Of a stretch of 64,000 nt of DNA, positions 1 through 14,248 are shown piece by piece. Position 1 is the first letter of the stretch. Each line of letters starts with the position of its first letter. Below the pieces are notes generated by a model. It saw only the letters and a list, made by a program, of their open reading frames with translations, did not search any database and was not told the origin of the DNA. The DNA is taken from NCBI GenBank assembly GCA_013365325.1, contig JABVXV010000107.1, positions 1 through 64,000 on the forward strand. Reading direction: 5' to 3'. A program made the translations under genes and the position numbers. The stretch is from Dipetalonema caudispina (lineage: Eukaryota > Nematoda > Chromadorea > Rhabditida > Onchocercidae).

Positions 1-193
<193 letters not shown>

Positions 194-730
194 CCCTTTC
201 TTTCTTTCTTTTCCTCTCCCTCTTTCCCTCCTTCTCGTTGTTTCCTTTAATATTTATAACATTTCCATATTCATTATAAACAATAATTAAATATTTTGTG
301 CTAATATTAACATAAAAGCACATTTAATAACAACCCTAATTTCTCCCCTCCTCTAAATTTATCCTTCTTTTTCATCCTTTACCCCACTCTATCCTATCTT
401 AACCTAATCCTATTTAATGATGGGTAATACCTATTTACTATGATCTCTAACTCTAAATTACAATCAGTTTAACAATCTGATCAGAATAAATACCATTCAA
501 AATAATTCATCTATCACTAATTAGTCAAATGATTATTCCCATTAATGATACTGCAATTTATGCATTGTTATTTCGTAAACATAACTTCCTATTTGTTATT
601 ATTTATAATTTTATAAAATTTACCCGAAAATTTTTCTAATTTTTATCTTTAAACATTACAATCTCTTTGCATCATTATTGAAAGCATTTTAATTTATTGA
701 TCAAATGTTTCGATTGTATATTGCTGATTT

Positions 731-817
731 GTTATCATTATTATTGTTATTGTTATTGTTATTGTTGTTGTTGTTATTGCTATTATTACTGTTATTATTA
801 TTATTATTATTATTATT
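731..817. repeat. Degenerate (ATT)n/(TTG)n microsatellite
   Basis: Interleaved TTATTG and ATT units. Confidence 0.9.
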
Positions 818-1010
818 TCCCATATTTGAAATTTATTTTCCATTCGTACAAATTTTTCTTTTTTTTTTTTTTCTTTTTCTTTTGTAAATTTTTTACATTT
901 TCAAAATATATTTTTATCATTTATTTTAAACAACTAATTTTGTATGTTTGTAACAATCAATCAAGTAAGTAAGTATACTATCTAAATCTGTCAATAAATG
1001 AGGTGAGATT

Positions 1011-1180
1011 GAGATGAAATGAAATGAAATGAAATGAAATGAAGTGACGTAATCAATATTGGTAAGAGTTCGAAGATCATACACAACAACCAAATAACAA
1101 TAAGAATCACTCCCACAGAGCGGTTAAACAGAGAACCGACCGCTGATCGGATATGTATGTATGTATGTATGTATGTGTAT
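1011..1180. repeat. (AAATG)n and (TATG)n microsatellites
   Basis: About six AAATG pentamers at 1013-1043, then (TATG)n at 1153-1178. Between them is a small inverted repeat: AGCGGT and ACCGCT around 1118-1143. Confidence 0.9.
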
Positions 1181-1397
1181 GTGAATGTATGTGAGGAAGA
1201 GGTTGAAAAAGGGGATCGACCCGACTGGCATTACTATCTTACTTGTTTACTCTTTCATTCTATCCCCGAGGAACAACCTCAAAATATATATATATATATT
1301 TGATGCATTATAAATTTACTACTGCCATAGCAAACAACCACTCTTTAACGAGCAAATAACTAACAAAACCTCTTTGTATGTATCTTATTGCCCATCT

Positions 1398-1432
1398 CTC
1401 TCTCTCTCTCTCTCTCTCCCTCTCTCTCTCTT
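1398..1432. repeat. (CT)n microsatellite
   Basis: Pure CT dinucleotides broken by single CC steps. Confidence 0.95.
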
Positions 1433-1707
1433 CCTGTGCATGTATGTATCTGTACCTGTATTATATTGTATATATATAATATATATATATATATTTGTAT
1501 AAAATAATATATATATATAAGAAATGAAATATAAATATAAATGTAAAATTTATATATAATGCATGTGAAGTTAAAAAGTTTTATTCGTATGATGATGAAG
1601 TGAGAAGAAAAGAGTAAACAACCACCCAAAGGCATATTTCATTTTCCGGAGCTTATACACTACTACTACTACTTCACCATACACATATACGACGGATACG
1701 GTAATGG

Positions 1708-1745
1708 TTAATGATCTTTAGATTGCGGAATTTGTCGGAAAGCTT
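1708..1745 (-). other. Possible terminal exon for the 4.2k gene (weak)
   Basis: On the minus strand a pyrimidine-rich stretch ending CCTGATAG precedes an open segment that, joined in phase to the exon at 4182-4290, reads EAFRQIPQSKDH and stops. It is one of the few non-repetitive stretches in the first 4 kb. A 12-codon match to phase can easily arise by chance, so this is only a candidate. Confidence 0.12.
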
Positions 1746-1858
1746 CTATCAGGAATAATGATGATGATGATGATAATCTGTTTACTTTCTTCTTCTACTA
1801 CTACTTGTTTACTTGCTTATTTGTCATAATTTTCTGCCCTATCATTTCTTTTATATAC

Positions 1859-1890
<32 letters not shown>
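1859..1890. repeat. Poly-A run of about 32
   Basis: Uninterrupted A run, the first of several longer than 30 bases. Confidence 0.95.
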
Positions 1891-1892
<2 letters not shown>

Positions 1893-4181
1893 AAGACAGA
1901 AAGAGAGAGAGAGAGAAAGAAAAAAAAAGGTTATTATAAATTAAAAAAGAAATGGAAATGTTAGAATAAAAACAGGGAATAGTGATAAAATAATGTAGAA
2001 AAAATACAAAGAAAAAGAATAATGATAATATAATATGAATTTTTTCTTTTTCTTTTTTTTTCGTACTATATAAAATAAAAGTAATTTGATATGATAAGGT
2101 TAATTAAGTTACAATAACAATTATTGATTTAAAATGAAAAGAAAAATTTGAAATAATAATAAGTAAAGAAAAAGCTTTAAGTTTTCTATTTTTTGAAACA
2201 ATCGAATCAAATCGTTATCAGATTAATTTAGATTACATAATTTCATCAAATATCATTCCAAATTATATTCAAGAAAAAGAAAAATAAAAAAAAAGGAATG
2301 ATAATTATAGCGCTTCTAAATCAAGGTTAAATTTGTCAATCATCAATCTAACTAACAAAACTTGTCTAACTAACAAAACCTGTCTTGTTTTCTCTCTCTC
2401 TCTCTCTCTTTTTCACCCTTAATATCTCTTGGATCATTCGGACTTTGAAAAAAAAAAAAAGGTAAACAAAAGTTTTATACAATCAAAATCATTAAAGAAA
2501 AAAAAAAAAGTGTAAATATATTAATATTTGAGAAGGAACAGTATCTCTCACCTATCATTCAAATTTTAAGAATAACGATGAAGAACACAAAAATTGATTG
2601 TTTAGCTAAACAAACATTTGTTGAAAAAGTAAATTCCGAATAATCATTTTGAAAAAAAAAAAAGACATTTTAAAACTCAGCAAATTCATAGAATTTAGAA
2701 GAAAAAAGAACTTTTTTTTTTTTGAAAACAAATATTAATTTATGAAAAAAAAGAAATGATCATGATTAATTACATTTGTGTAATAAATAAATTGAAATTT
2801 CTAATATAAAATTGATAACAAAATTTTCTACTTCTTTTTCTGAAAAAAAACCAAGTTGTTACACTTCAATTAAAAGAGGAAAAAAATTTTTTTTTCAATC
2901 TTGAAAATATTTTTAGTAATCAATTTCATTTTTTTTTTTTTATACGGTATATAATGGCATCGTACTCAAATGACTATTGGTTATTTTTTTTTTTTTTTTT
3001 TTGGGGTGTGAAAAGAAAAAGAGAAATTAAAATGAATAAATAAAAGTATTTTATATTCTTCTCCAAGAACAAAACAAAACCAACCAATTATCATTAAATT
3101 TTTTTGATATAAAAAAGAAAAAAAAAAAAGGAAATGATGTTAAGCTAAACTATTTCTCTCTTTCTTCTTTTCATTTGTTATCTTTTTCTTTTTTTAATCT
3201 TCTTGTAATTTAGAAAATTTTAAAACAAAATGATACTAATGGGAAAGCGAAACAAAACGTCATGCGAAGATAATTTTTATTGCTAATTTACCGATTTAAA
3301 ATTTTTGTTAGAAAAAGAAAAAGTGCAAAAAATTCGATAACTTTTAGATTGAAACGATCCCTAAAATTTACTTTAATTTATTCCTATATTCTGAAATGAA
3401 AAAAAAAAAAAAAAATATCAATCATTTCCCTTTTCTTTTGTTATTAATTTTTTTCTTCCCCTTTACTTTCAAATAAATAACATAGTTACTTCGACAAAAT
3501 TATAAGCTCTAAAATTAATTACACTAATAATTTCATCTGAATAATACAATATATTTCTCAAGAAACAGTAAGATAATTAGTTAATGCGAAAATTACTTCT
3601 TAACATTTTACCTTTATTACGTTTGTTTCTTTCATCTAAAATTGAATCAAAAATTGATCTATGTTTTTTCCCCTTTCTCTCTCCCTCTCTCTCTCTCTCT
3701 CTTTCAGCAAAATATTTGCTTAGTTTTGATGAAATTAAAATTTCAACTGTTTTCCTTTCCATATTTACAAAGAAGAGTATGGAATAATGTGTACAATGCA
3801 ATGCAAGAAGTAAAATTTACCATCAATCTATTATCAGAAATTTTCCGGTCCGGAAATTTGCAATTAGTGCAGTGTGATTCGTCGATGAATAGTAAATCAT
3901 AGAGAAGAAAAAAAAAAAGAGAAAGTCAAAGCACTTTTCACTAATACATTTCCGGAATTATTAAATAATGCAACAAATCGTATAACTTTTCGATTTATTT
4001 CCTCATAAATTCAATTTCCAATTATTACCGTTTCCCTCCGTTGCAATTTTCCGTTTTTATTTAATCCTTCTTCCATTTTCATTTTTTTTTTTATTTCTTT
4101 TTTACATCTATTACTATTATTTATTAATGTATGAATTCATAAAAATCATTAAATTTTTTAATTAGTAATTAAGTAATATAC

Positions 4182-4290
4182 CTGTAACACAAGGTATTGG
4201 ACGAGCCATTGAGGCGAGTAGTTGGCTAAAGGGATCGGTAGCAGCATCAGAGCCCGTCGAGCTGGTCCCCAACGACCCCGATTCGCTCAT
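4182..4290 (-). CDS. First coding exon of an unidentified gene
   Basis: An ATG at 4288-4290 opens a 36-codon reading frame starting MSESGSLGTSSTGSDAATD and ending ARPIPCVT plus one base, followed by a GTATAT donor at 4181. Ten bases upstream of the ATG is a run of T followed by CAG, an excellent acceptor (AG at 4301-4302), so this is either a trans-spliced first exon or an exon after a 5' UTR intron. The exon is clearly richer in G+C than its surroundings. Ser/Gly/Thr-rich N-termini like this are common and I do not recognise the family. The rest must lie at lower coordinates. One phase-compatible terminal exon candidate is 1708-1745 (reads EAFRQIPQSKDH then stop), which would give only a 48-residue protein; more likely the gene continues off the left edge. 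Confidence 0.5.
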
Positions 4291-4317
4291 TTTTCTCCCT
4301 CTGAAAAAAAAAAAAAA
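4291..4317 (-). promoter_or_regulatory. Splice acceptor with long T tract before the 4.2k exon
   Basis: A T tract followed by CAG (AG at 4301-4302) sits ten bases before the ATG. It is the strongest acceptor in the left half of the window. Confidence 0.5.
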
Positions 4318-5417
4318 ACAGTTGAAACAAAAAAAAAAAAAAAAAAAAAAAGCGAAAATCAATTTTTCAACATATATTTATACGTAATATAAACGTCACG
4401 TCGCTAATATCATTCATTCATCATTTTCGGAGTATATATTGAAAATATCATCAAAGCAATAGATGACATCATACAAAGCAAAAAAAAAATTGATTTAATA
4501 TATATATATATATTTCTATATAGACATATATATATATATTCATGCCATATTTCATTTACATTTGGCCAAAGAAAAATAAGCCATAATGTTACTGCTATTG
4601 CTTTTCGTTCATCCGTTCATATTTTTCAAACCAATCATTTCTTAAATTATCAATGGCACATATATACAATCTATGTATATATTAAAGAATAATATATCAT
4701 ATTAAAGTGTTAAATGGAAAAATTTTAAAAAAGAGAAAAAGAAAAATTTGAATTTCTATATGATATTGAATTTAAGTAATAATGTATAAAATAATTGCAT
4801 TAAATGATATGTTATAATACGGGAATACAATTTTGAAATTATCAATTATAATAACTAAAACAGAAATGAGTAAATGAACATTTATTGTATGAGAAATACT
4901 AATGATGATAATATTTAATAGCTAATGAGGTAAGCAAAACATTAACTTAATAATATGTACAATAATTTTTTACAAAATTTCTGATAGTTATATAAAATTT
5001 TTTGATAAACAAAAATGGAAATGAGAATAATCTCTTTGTTATTTGATATTACAAAGTAATTTATTTACTATTACTAAAAATGAAAACAAAAATAAAAAAA
5101 AAAAAAAAAAAAAGAGGAAAGAGAAACTTTTCAGAATAATTTTGAACATAATACATTAGCTAAACATTAACATTATTATCATAATTATCACTATCACTAT
5201 CACCTATTATCATTACTAATATTTCTATTACTGTTATTGTTGTTATCACCAATGTTATAATTGTTATCATAATTATTATCATAAAATAGAAATAATTTTG
5301 GGAAGAAATAGGCAAATAAAGTTGCTCATGAAATGTTTCAAAGCCCTATTTATAGAATGGAATGGAATAGATTCATCACAAGGAAATAAGGTTGGTGAGA
5401 AAAGGATAACGAGAGGA

Positions 5418-5468
5418 GGGGACAAGGGACAAGGGGGACAAGGGACAAGGGGCAAAGGACAAGGGACA
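5418..5468. repeat. GGGACAA minisatellite
   Basis: About six imperfect copies of GGGACAA with five or more G tracts of at least three, in otherwise A/T-rich DNA. It may form a G-quadruplex on the plus strand. Confidence 0.85.
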
Positions 5469-6817
5469 GAGGAAATGAGGAAAACATGGGAGAGAGGATA
5501 ATATATTATTGGAGAAAATGAGATAGTGGGAAGACTGCAGATAAACTATGATGACAACAATAATGATAATGATTATTGGAGAAGAGAGAGGAGAGAGAGA
5601 GAGCGAGAGAGAGAGAGAGAATTTCTGTTTGAAAATTATATGAAATCTCACTTGGAAACCTTTCCTCCATCTCTTCCCATCTCTTTTTTCTCTTTTTTTT
5701 TTTTTCCAATTTTCTCTCTTTTTCTTCCTCTTCCTCTTCCTATTTATCTTGTCATCTATCTCTTTCACTCCCTTTCTTTCTATTTTGAAAATTTATTAAA
5801 TGTTGTGAGTTTTCTCCTCCTCTCCCTCTACATTTTTCTACGCTCATAATAAGCCCAACAATTATCATTAACCATTTTTATCATCATTTCTTTTCCATCA
5901 TCATAATCACTATCACTACGATCGTTATCATTATCATTGTTATAAATGATAATATTGATATATTTCCATTAGCTTAATTTATCAGAAAATAATTCTTGAG
6001 CAGAAGAAGCGGGGAAAATGCCGGGTGGAAGGAAGGAAATGAGATGCAGTAGCCGAGCTGTAACAAAGTAAATATACTTTAACCAGAGAAAGAGAGAGAG
6101 AGAGAGAGAAAGGAAGAAAGAAAGAAAAAAAAATAAAAAAAAAAAGAGAAAAAAAAGACAAACAACATTCAATAGAAGACAAATGAAGGAAGAGAGGGAG
6201 AGAGAGAGAAAGGGGGAGAGAAAGAAAGAAAAGATTTTTTTTTTATTGAAATTTCAAAAAAATAAAAAAATCATTTAAATGAGTCAGAGGATTTTTCAAT
6301 GATAAATCAAAAATAATTGTAGTCATTTTCTTATTGTTGTTCCATCATAGAACTTCTTTTTTTTTTCGGCGGGTAGTTGAGAGACGGATACGTAGGATGG
6401 GAAAAAGGATAGATTGGATGGTTTGTCAACAGATGTAACAATTCTACCTTTCACTTTATTATTATCATCAACACAAAACAATGATAAACAAAAAGTAAAC
6501 AAATTTTGTTACTCAAAAAAAAAAGAAAAAAAAATATGAAATTATCTAAACAAATAACAAATTAACAAAATTACTTATTACCTATTTTTATCAATAAAAA
6601 ATATTTCTCATTTAATGATGAAAATTATATTTTTGTAATATTATCTAGAAGTTTCACTTTTCTCTCTTTTATTTTTCTATGATTTATATTATTGATTTAA
6701 AATGATAAGAAAAAAAATTGACAAATAAAACTTCGATATTTCTCTCAAACGTTTATTATTCAATTGGAACTTGTTCTTCAGAGGGAAAGAAAAAAAACTT
6801 TTTTTTTTTTTTTTTAA

Positions 6818-6851
6818 ATTTATCATATATACATATGTATATATGATAAAT
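6818..6851. repeat. 34-bp perfect palindrome
   Basis: The sequence is identical to its reverse complement, with arms reading inward ATTTATCATATATACAT to the centre. It follows directly on A and T homopolymer runs, so it could extrude as a cruciform. Confidence 0.95.
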
Positions 6852-8175
6852 AGTATTACATGATTTTTTCATAACAGTAAATTTTAATTATTAAAATTAT
6901 TTGAAATTTCTAACAAAAATTTTTAAAATGATTAAAAGAGAAATGAAAAAAAAAAGAAAGAAAATTGACAATACCGGAAATGAATCATATTTATTAACTA
7001 ATTACTTTTACTTTTCTTTTTTCAGTACAATGATTTCTTTATTTAATTCATTTCAAAAGAGAAAAGAAAAAAAAAAATTTTCTTTTTTTTTTTGAGTCAA
7101 TCAAAATATACATTTCATATTTATTGATTTATCACAAACTTTGCTTATCAGTTATAATTCTTTTTACATTTCTCATCAGATTTCCAACAGCTATTTTATC
7201 ATTTCAAGTCTTCTAAATTTTTTTCTCTCATTTATTTAAAAAAAAAAAAATTTTTTTACAAATTTAATTAATAGAACATTAGCAGTTTTCTCAACCTAAT
7301 ACCTTCATTTATAAGAAATATTGAAATCAATCAATATATATCCGATTTAATCGATATCAATGAATGTAAGTACTATAATTCCAATTTCACAAAAAAAAAA
7401 AAAAAAAAAAAAAGGATTTAAAATAAATTTAAAAAAAAAAAAAAAAAAAAAGCGAAAAGTTTTTTTTTTTTTCACATTTATATAAATACTTTAAATGAGA
7501 TAATTTAGTAACCGACAATTTGATAGGTTTAATTACTATTGTTCAGTTCGGATAAACGGATGTTCATATTTATGTAAACGTTTTGAATGCGATATTTTCA
7601 GGCATATTCAATCCAATAAACATAAATGTCATAATCTATTTGATTTCGAAAAAAAAAAAAAAATTTTTTTTCATACATAATCTAAATTACTTTAAATGAG
7701 AGATATTTCAGGAAATAAACAATTCGATATAGCAAAAGATAAACGGATAATAATAATAATATAAAAAGATGAAGAAATATTTGTAAATGTAAACCGGTTA
7801 AATGTTATTAATAAACAAATTAGCACTAAAAGATATTTCCATCAACAAATCTATCTGATCGGAATAATATTCTATCATTATCAAACTGTTCAGTAATAAA
7901 CGTATCAAAATAATATGAGGGTAAAATTATTGGTGGAAGATGGGTTAAAAGAAAGGGTAAAAGAAACGAACAGAAAGAGAAAGAAAGAAAGAGAGAGAGA
8001 GAGAGAAACGAAACTAGTTCTAAAATATTTAACTAAAAGGCAAAATAAGCAAATCAGAAAATGGAAACAAGCAGACAAATGCAAATGTTAAGTCTCAAGG
8101 ATAAAACAACCGATAACAACAACCACCAATCCATAGAGGTGAGATAGGACAACAACGACGCTGTCAACAATATAT

Positions 8176-8337
8176 CCTCTCTCTCTCTCTCTTTCTCTAT
8201 CTTTCTCTCTCTCTCTCCTTCCCTCTTCTTATTTCCTCCTCCTCCTCCTCCTCCTCTCTCTTATTCTCCTCCTTCTTTTATCCTTCCCACACACACACAC
8301 ACACACAAACACACATTCTTTCTCTCTCCCTCTCTTA
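8176..8337. repeat. (CT)n, (TCC)n and (CA)n cluster
   Basis: Compound pyrimidine tract followed by about ten CA dinucleotides near 8289-8315. Confidence 0.92.
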
Positions 8338-10287
8338 TACAATAAAGAGAGGTAATATTGTCGTCATCAAAAGGGATAGAAAGAAAAGAAAAGAGACAAA
8401 GACAAAAAGATTACTCTTTAAAGAGATTGAATTAGGCCTATCACGAAATATGATGAATGATGGTAATAATTGGTAATGAATTTAATAATTCTTTAACTAG
8501 TATTAGTTAATAGTAATTAAGTAACAAATAGTAATATTTAACAGTAATTAGTAATGACTGTAATAATAGTAGTAGTAAGTCCCATTCCATATATTGCAAA
8601 ATATACATAAATATGTTTATGAAATAAGAATAAAATTAATGAAAGATGAAATTTTATATGATGATGATGATGAAGAAGAAGAAAAGATTATGATAATAAT
8701 TAAAAAGAGTTCAAAATTTTACTATTTTTCTTTTTTCTAAGTGAACTCGACAATAATTCATCCTAACAGAAATCCTTCTTTCTTCCTCTCTCTCTCTCTC
8801 TCTCTTTCTCTCTCTTTCAAATATATGCAAAAAAAAAAAAGAAGGAATTATTAATAGTAAAAAAATGAATTGATGATGAGAAAAAAAAAAAAAAAAAATT
8901 GACGGTTGAATTGTTAGTGTTGATACATATATATATTATTTATAGATAAATTTATTGAACAAACATTTTAGCTTTTTTTTTTTTGATTTAATTTAATTCA
9001 AATTTGTTCATTTTTCTTTTTTTTTTCTCTTTCTTTTTCATCACAATTCTATTTTAATATTAATTCTAAATTTTAAATCATTGTATTTTAATGAAATGTT
9101 TTCATTCTCATAAAATATACATTGATAAATGATGAACAGCTAAAATAATCATTAAATATTTTGAAATATTATTATTCAATTACAGTTATCAACAAAAGAA
9201 TAATAGGAAAATAAATTTGTTTTTTTTTAAAAATTCTGTTTTTATTATTTTTATTTTTTCATTTCTGCAATAATAAAACAAAAAGAAGAAAAAGATAAGT
9301 TATGTTTTAGAATTGTAATACTAATAATAATAGTAATAATAATTAATAATAATATTAAATGTAATATGCAAATAAGAATTGCTGTTATTTTTTTATTATA
9401 CATTTTAACAATAACAGCTGGAATAATTGAAGATATTTTAAAACTATTATATTATTGAGTTGAAAAGTACGAGGAAAATTTTCGTCCTGTTTTCAATTCA
9501 CAACATAAATTGTCAATCAAAATGAATGCCATCAAAGAATGGGTAAAATGATGATGAGAGAGAAAGAAAGAAAGAGAGAGAGAGGAAGAAAAAGTGTCAA
9601 TAATGAAATCATGTTTGCCATTTTTACGTAGATATTTCAATAAATGGGAAAAACAGAGGGTTATTTATTTAACACTTTTAAAATATTCAAACATTTTCAT
9701 GTTTATAATAAAAATATTTTTTTGTTTATTGTTTATTATTGTTGTTTATTGTTTATAGGAAATTAAAAAATTATTTTCATCTTAATGATTAATGATTCAT
9801 ACTTGTTTAATAAAATAAAAAAAAAGAAAAGAAAGAAAGAAAAATTGTATGAAAAAATAAGTTATAAAGAATTAATACTTCGAAAATTTAAAAGATAAAG
9901 ATAATTCAACAAATTATTTCAAAATTGATTTTAAAATAATTCGAAGGAAAAAAAAAAAAAAAAAACAACAACGATTTACTACAAATAAAAGAATAACTTA
10001 AACGAGGAAAAAAAAAAAAAGAGAAATTGGATGTAATTACAGAATTTTTAGAATTTTTGGAATTTCTATTTAAACTTTCAACACATACACCTAATGATAC
10101 TTCTTTTCTTTATCGTAGTACTTTAAAAAAAAAAAAAAGGATAAAAAAAAAAAAGCAAATAAGCATTTTAATGATGTAATCCTTGCTGATGTTTGCCGTG
10201 ATGATAGCATTTTAAAAAAAATGAAAAGCGTTGAAATGTTTGAACTTTACATTTCTTTTGAAATTTTAGCTTTATAAACAAATAAAC

Positions 10288-10370
10288 AAACACATAGACA
10301 TACATATACGCAAACATACACGCACACATACATACACACACACATACACACATACATACATACACGTACG
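10288..10370. repeat. (CA)n/(CATA)n microsatellite
   Basis: Mixed CA and CATA units. Confidence 0.92.
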
Positions 10371-12002
10371 TAATGAGAAAAATTGGTTGCAAAAAAAAAA
10401 AGGGGAAAGGATAAAAAGACATAAAACAAATAAATTTTATTTTTAGTTTTTGAAATTCTGAAAAATAAAATTAAAAAAAAAAAAATTTTTGATCCATATT
10501 ACATTTGTGTTTATACAATTACTATGTATTATAATCCGAAAAAAAAAAAAAATTGGAATTTATCTAATATGAAAATGTGCAATTGATATTTTGCTTTTTT
10601 TTTTTTTAATAATTTTGGAAATTTTATAATCAAAATCTATTCTGATCTTTTTTTTTTTTCTTTAACATCAATTTTGTTTAAGAATGAGAAAGAAAAGAAC
10701 GAAGGGAGAGAAAAAGATATGAGGGAAGAGAAAAAAAAATGATTAAATTTTAAAAATATTTTGAAAAAAAAATACAAGAAGAATATATAATAGAAATAAA
10801 AAAAAGGTAAAATTGAAACAAACGCATTACTATTATGCTTCCTTTTATGAACACTTTAAGGTGGAGATTCCGGTAAAAGTAAATGGAAATTCCGGAATGG
10901 ATAATGGATTTGAAAAGGTGATTGTTCCCAATTACAGTTATAATTATACTAAACCAAAATAACTATTTAATAATATGCTCTAATAAAAAAGTAGGAAAAA
11001 AAAGGAAAAGATGAATGAATGCGAAAGAAAAATGGGAAAGTAAGCAAATTAATTATCTGAATTACCTATTTCTCATTTACCTAAGTAATCGTTTGATTTG
11101 CTTTCAGTTTCTGTTTTCTTCATGTATATAAAATCCTGTCTTTCCCTTTATGTAAACTAAATTAAATATTTTATTTACGAGTTCAATTCATGACGAAATA
11201 TTTTTATTTGTTTGTTTGTATTTTCATTTCTCGCTAATTAACGCTACTTCGAATTATTTGTGTAAATTTTGAAATAACAAATGGGAAAATTCAACTGAGG
11301 AGTTTAAATTGAAATTATAATTAAACTATGACACAATCTTGTATACCCCAAATTATCTTCCTGTAAAATTAACTAACAAAAAAATGACGTGAGAATTAGT
11401 CGTTTATTTAAATGAAAAACTTTCCTAAAATTCAAAATTGAGCAATTTTGAAGCATTATGGAAATAAAAAGATAATACTAATGCTTTACGTTTATTTAAC
11501 GTGAAAGCAAACGAGAAAGTGAGGGAGAGCGAGAGAGAGAAAGAAAGAGATAGAGCGGGAGAAAAAGGGATAATTCATTTTCAAAGAAAAAAATTAACTT
11601 CAACAACAATAGTTGAAAAATGCTGTAATACTTTAAATCTGACAAGAAAAAAAAAAAAAAAAAAAAGGAGAACAAAGGAAAGAGAGAAAACTTAAAAATT
11701 AGTAGCATTTCATTTTCAAAATTTTTTAAGGAAAAAATTTGAATAACTTCCTTTTCTTCCCTTTCCCCTTTGTCCTCCTCCTATTTTCTTCCTATCTCTC
11801 CCTCTCTTTCTCTCTCCCTTGATACATGATTAACACATACAAGAGTGTAATATAAATATGGGTCAATAGGAAGGTTTTTATTTTTTAGAAAAAAAAAAAA
11901 AAAAAAACAAATCTTTCTTTTTTTTTTTTTGTTTTTCTCTTTTGATTTATATTTCTTCCTATTCTTTTTGATTTCAAAAATTTATCTTAACACAGGATAA
12001 TA

Positions 12003-12352
12003 CAGGATTTTTAACAATAATAATATAATCTTACTATTATTAACTACTGTTATTATTCTCATCATTATTATCACTATTATAATTATGATTACGATCATGA
12101 TTACAATTACTTATTATTATTACTACATTATTTTCATTTATTTATTTATTTCTTATTATTATTATTATTATCATTATCATTTCTATTACCGTTACTACTA
12201 TTATTATTATTAATGTTATAATAATAATTATTCCATTACTATTATTATTTGTATGTTATCGTTTATTATTGCATTTATATAACCTGCTTAAGTACTACTA
12301 CTACTACTACTTCTCCTTTTCCTACTCTCTCATAATAATAATAATAATAATA
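12003..12352. repeat. Degenerate ATT/ACT/AAT trinucleotide field
   Basis: Diffuse trinucleotide-rich stretch with pure (CTA)n and (AAT)n cores near 12295 and 12330. Confidence 0.85.
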
Positions 12353-13398
12353 TGATCTAGTTTTTAAAAAGTGTAGTAAAATGAGGAGTACTAATAGTAG
12401 TAGTACCTAAACAAGTTATACAAATGCAATAATAACAATACAATAATAGTAATATCCAATAAGAGCAAAGATTAATGGGAATAATAATAATAATAATAAT
12501 AGTATGTGGAATGACTATACCACAAACTATCATCATCGTAAATATTGAAATAAACAAATACCATCAACAATATAAAATCGATGAAAATTTTTCGGTAAAA
12601 TGCTTCTTGTTAAATTTCGATTTAGTTATGCAGTGATGCATATATATATATATATCATACTTAATATTGAATTGAAGAGGGATTTAAATAGAAATGAGAG
12701 AAATTTAGAAGAGGTTAGATTAGTAAAAGAAATATATTTTTGGATAAAATAAAGAATGGGAAATTTGTTGTAAATACATGAATTGATTCGGAATATCATC
12801 TTTTTTTTTTTCTTTAAAACATTTAAATAATGTTTGTTTACTCTCTCTCCCTCTCTCTCTCTCTCTCTTTTCCTTTATACGAATCGTATATTTATGGATG
12901 AAGCTGTTTTTCCCACTTTTTTTTTTTTTATTCTAATCCATTAAAAAAATTTACTACTTCTATTGAACGTAATGTATTGTTTTGTAATTAAAAATTTCCA
13001 ACGAAATTTATTTATTTCGTTTTTTTTCTTTTCTTTTCTTTCTCTTCCTCCCACTTTCCCTTAATCTCTCAATTCTATCAATCTTTGAATAATTCATTCC
13101 AAAATGTATGATAGATTGTTTACTACTACAATAACAACAACTATACTATGACTATTTATTCTGAAAAAAAAAAAAAAAAAAAAAAAAAGAGCAAGAAAAA
13201 AGATTACGGGGGGGAAATAAAGAGAGAGAGAGAGGGAAAGAGACGAAGACAAACAAAACAAGTGGATGAAAAAGATGAATGAATGAATGAACAAATTTGA
13301 AATAAACACATTAAAATAGTGCATTGGAGTAAACAAATAGTACATTTGGAAAATAAACATCACATTTTGAATAATAAACTATTTACTAATATTATTAC

Positions 13399-13428
13399 AA
13401 TGGTACTACTATTACTGATAGTACCATT
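13399..13428. repeat. Hairpin with perfect 10-bp stem
   Basis: AATGGTACTA and TAGTACCATT pair around a 10-base loop. Confidence 0.9.
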
Positions 13429-13650
13429 ACTATTACTAATACTAATAGTATCACTACTACTACTAATATTATCACTGTTATTGTAATATATTCATAACGT
13501 AGATTTTGGTATAGAAAGAGAAAATTTAAAATTTATGAAAAAATATGATCAAAAATATGGATGAAGAAAATGAAAATGTTTACTAACCTACATCATTATA
13601 TCCTTTCTATAATCCTTCAAAATTTCCATCTCATTTTTCATAAATTCAAC

Positions 13651-13659
13651 ACACACACG

Positions 13660-13702
<43 letters not shown>
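13651..13702. repeat. (CA)n microsatellite
   Basis: About 25 CA units with one interruption. Confidence 0.96.
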
Positions 13703-13703
<1 letters not shown>

Positions 13704-14200
13704 TGGAAAATGAATTTAAGTGCCAATGATTTCCAAAAAAAGAAGAAAAAAAAAAGGAAAGAAATATTTAAATAGCATAAAATATTTCATATTGTGCCAT
13801 TTAGAAGAAGGGAAAAGAAATGAGAAAATAATTAAATGTATAAAATTTAATAGTACAAAAAAATAAAATTAATAATTGTTAATAAGTTTTTCTTTTTTTT
13901 TTTTCTTCCCATCTCTATTCTCTTTTATTTTTTTTCAATTATTTTTAATTAATTCTATACTAATTCCCAAGTTATTGGATTTATTCATTGCTAATATTAT
14001 AATTTATTAATATCAATCACTTGATAGATTTACTAATTAATTAATACATATGATTATGAAAAGAATATTTTTCTTTTCTTTTGAAATGTATTTTGCATTA
14101 TAATGTAACATATTGTTGAAAAAAAAGAAATCATTATTAAAGCATACCTATCAATTAATTACTATTAAAAATTTATTTTCCTTTTCCAAGTAAAGAAAGA

Positions 14201-14248
14201 AAGAGAGAGAGAGAGAGAGAGGAGGAGGAGGAGGAGGTGGGAGGGAGG
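14201..14248. repeat. (GA)n followed by (GGA)n
   Basis: Compound purine tract. Confidence 0.93.

Noticed and set aside
1205..1240. GGGTCGATCCCC on the minus strand followed by T run, like a tRNA 3' half
   Set aside because: There are no pairing arms around it.
5376..5849. Frames of 107-130 codons on both strands
   Set aside because: They are composed of GA/CT and A/T runs and the GGGACAA minisatellite, giving Ser-Leu and Lys-Glu-Arg strings with no domain.
7526..7555. GGTTTAATTAC, resembling the start of spliced leader SL1
   Set aside because: The match stops after 11 bases, no GT donor follows at the right place and no Sm-binding site is evident.
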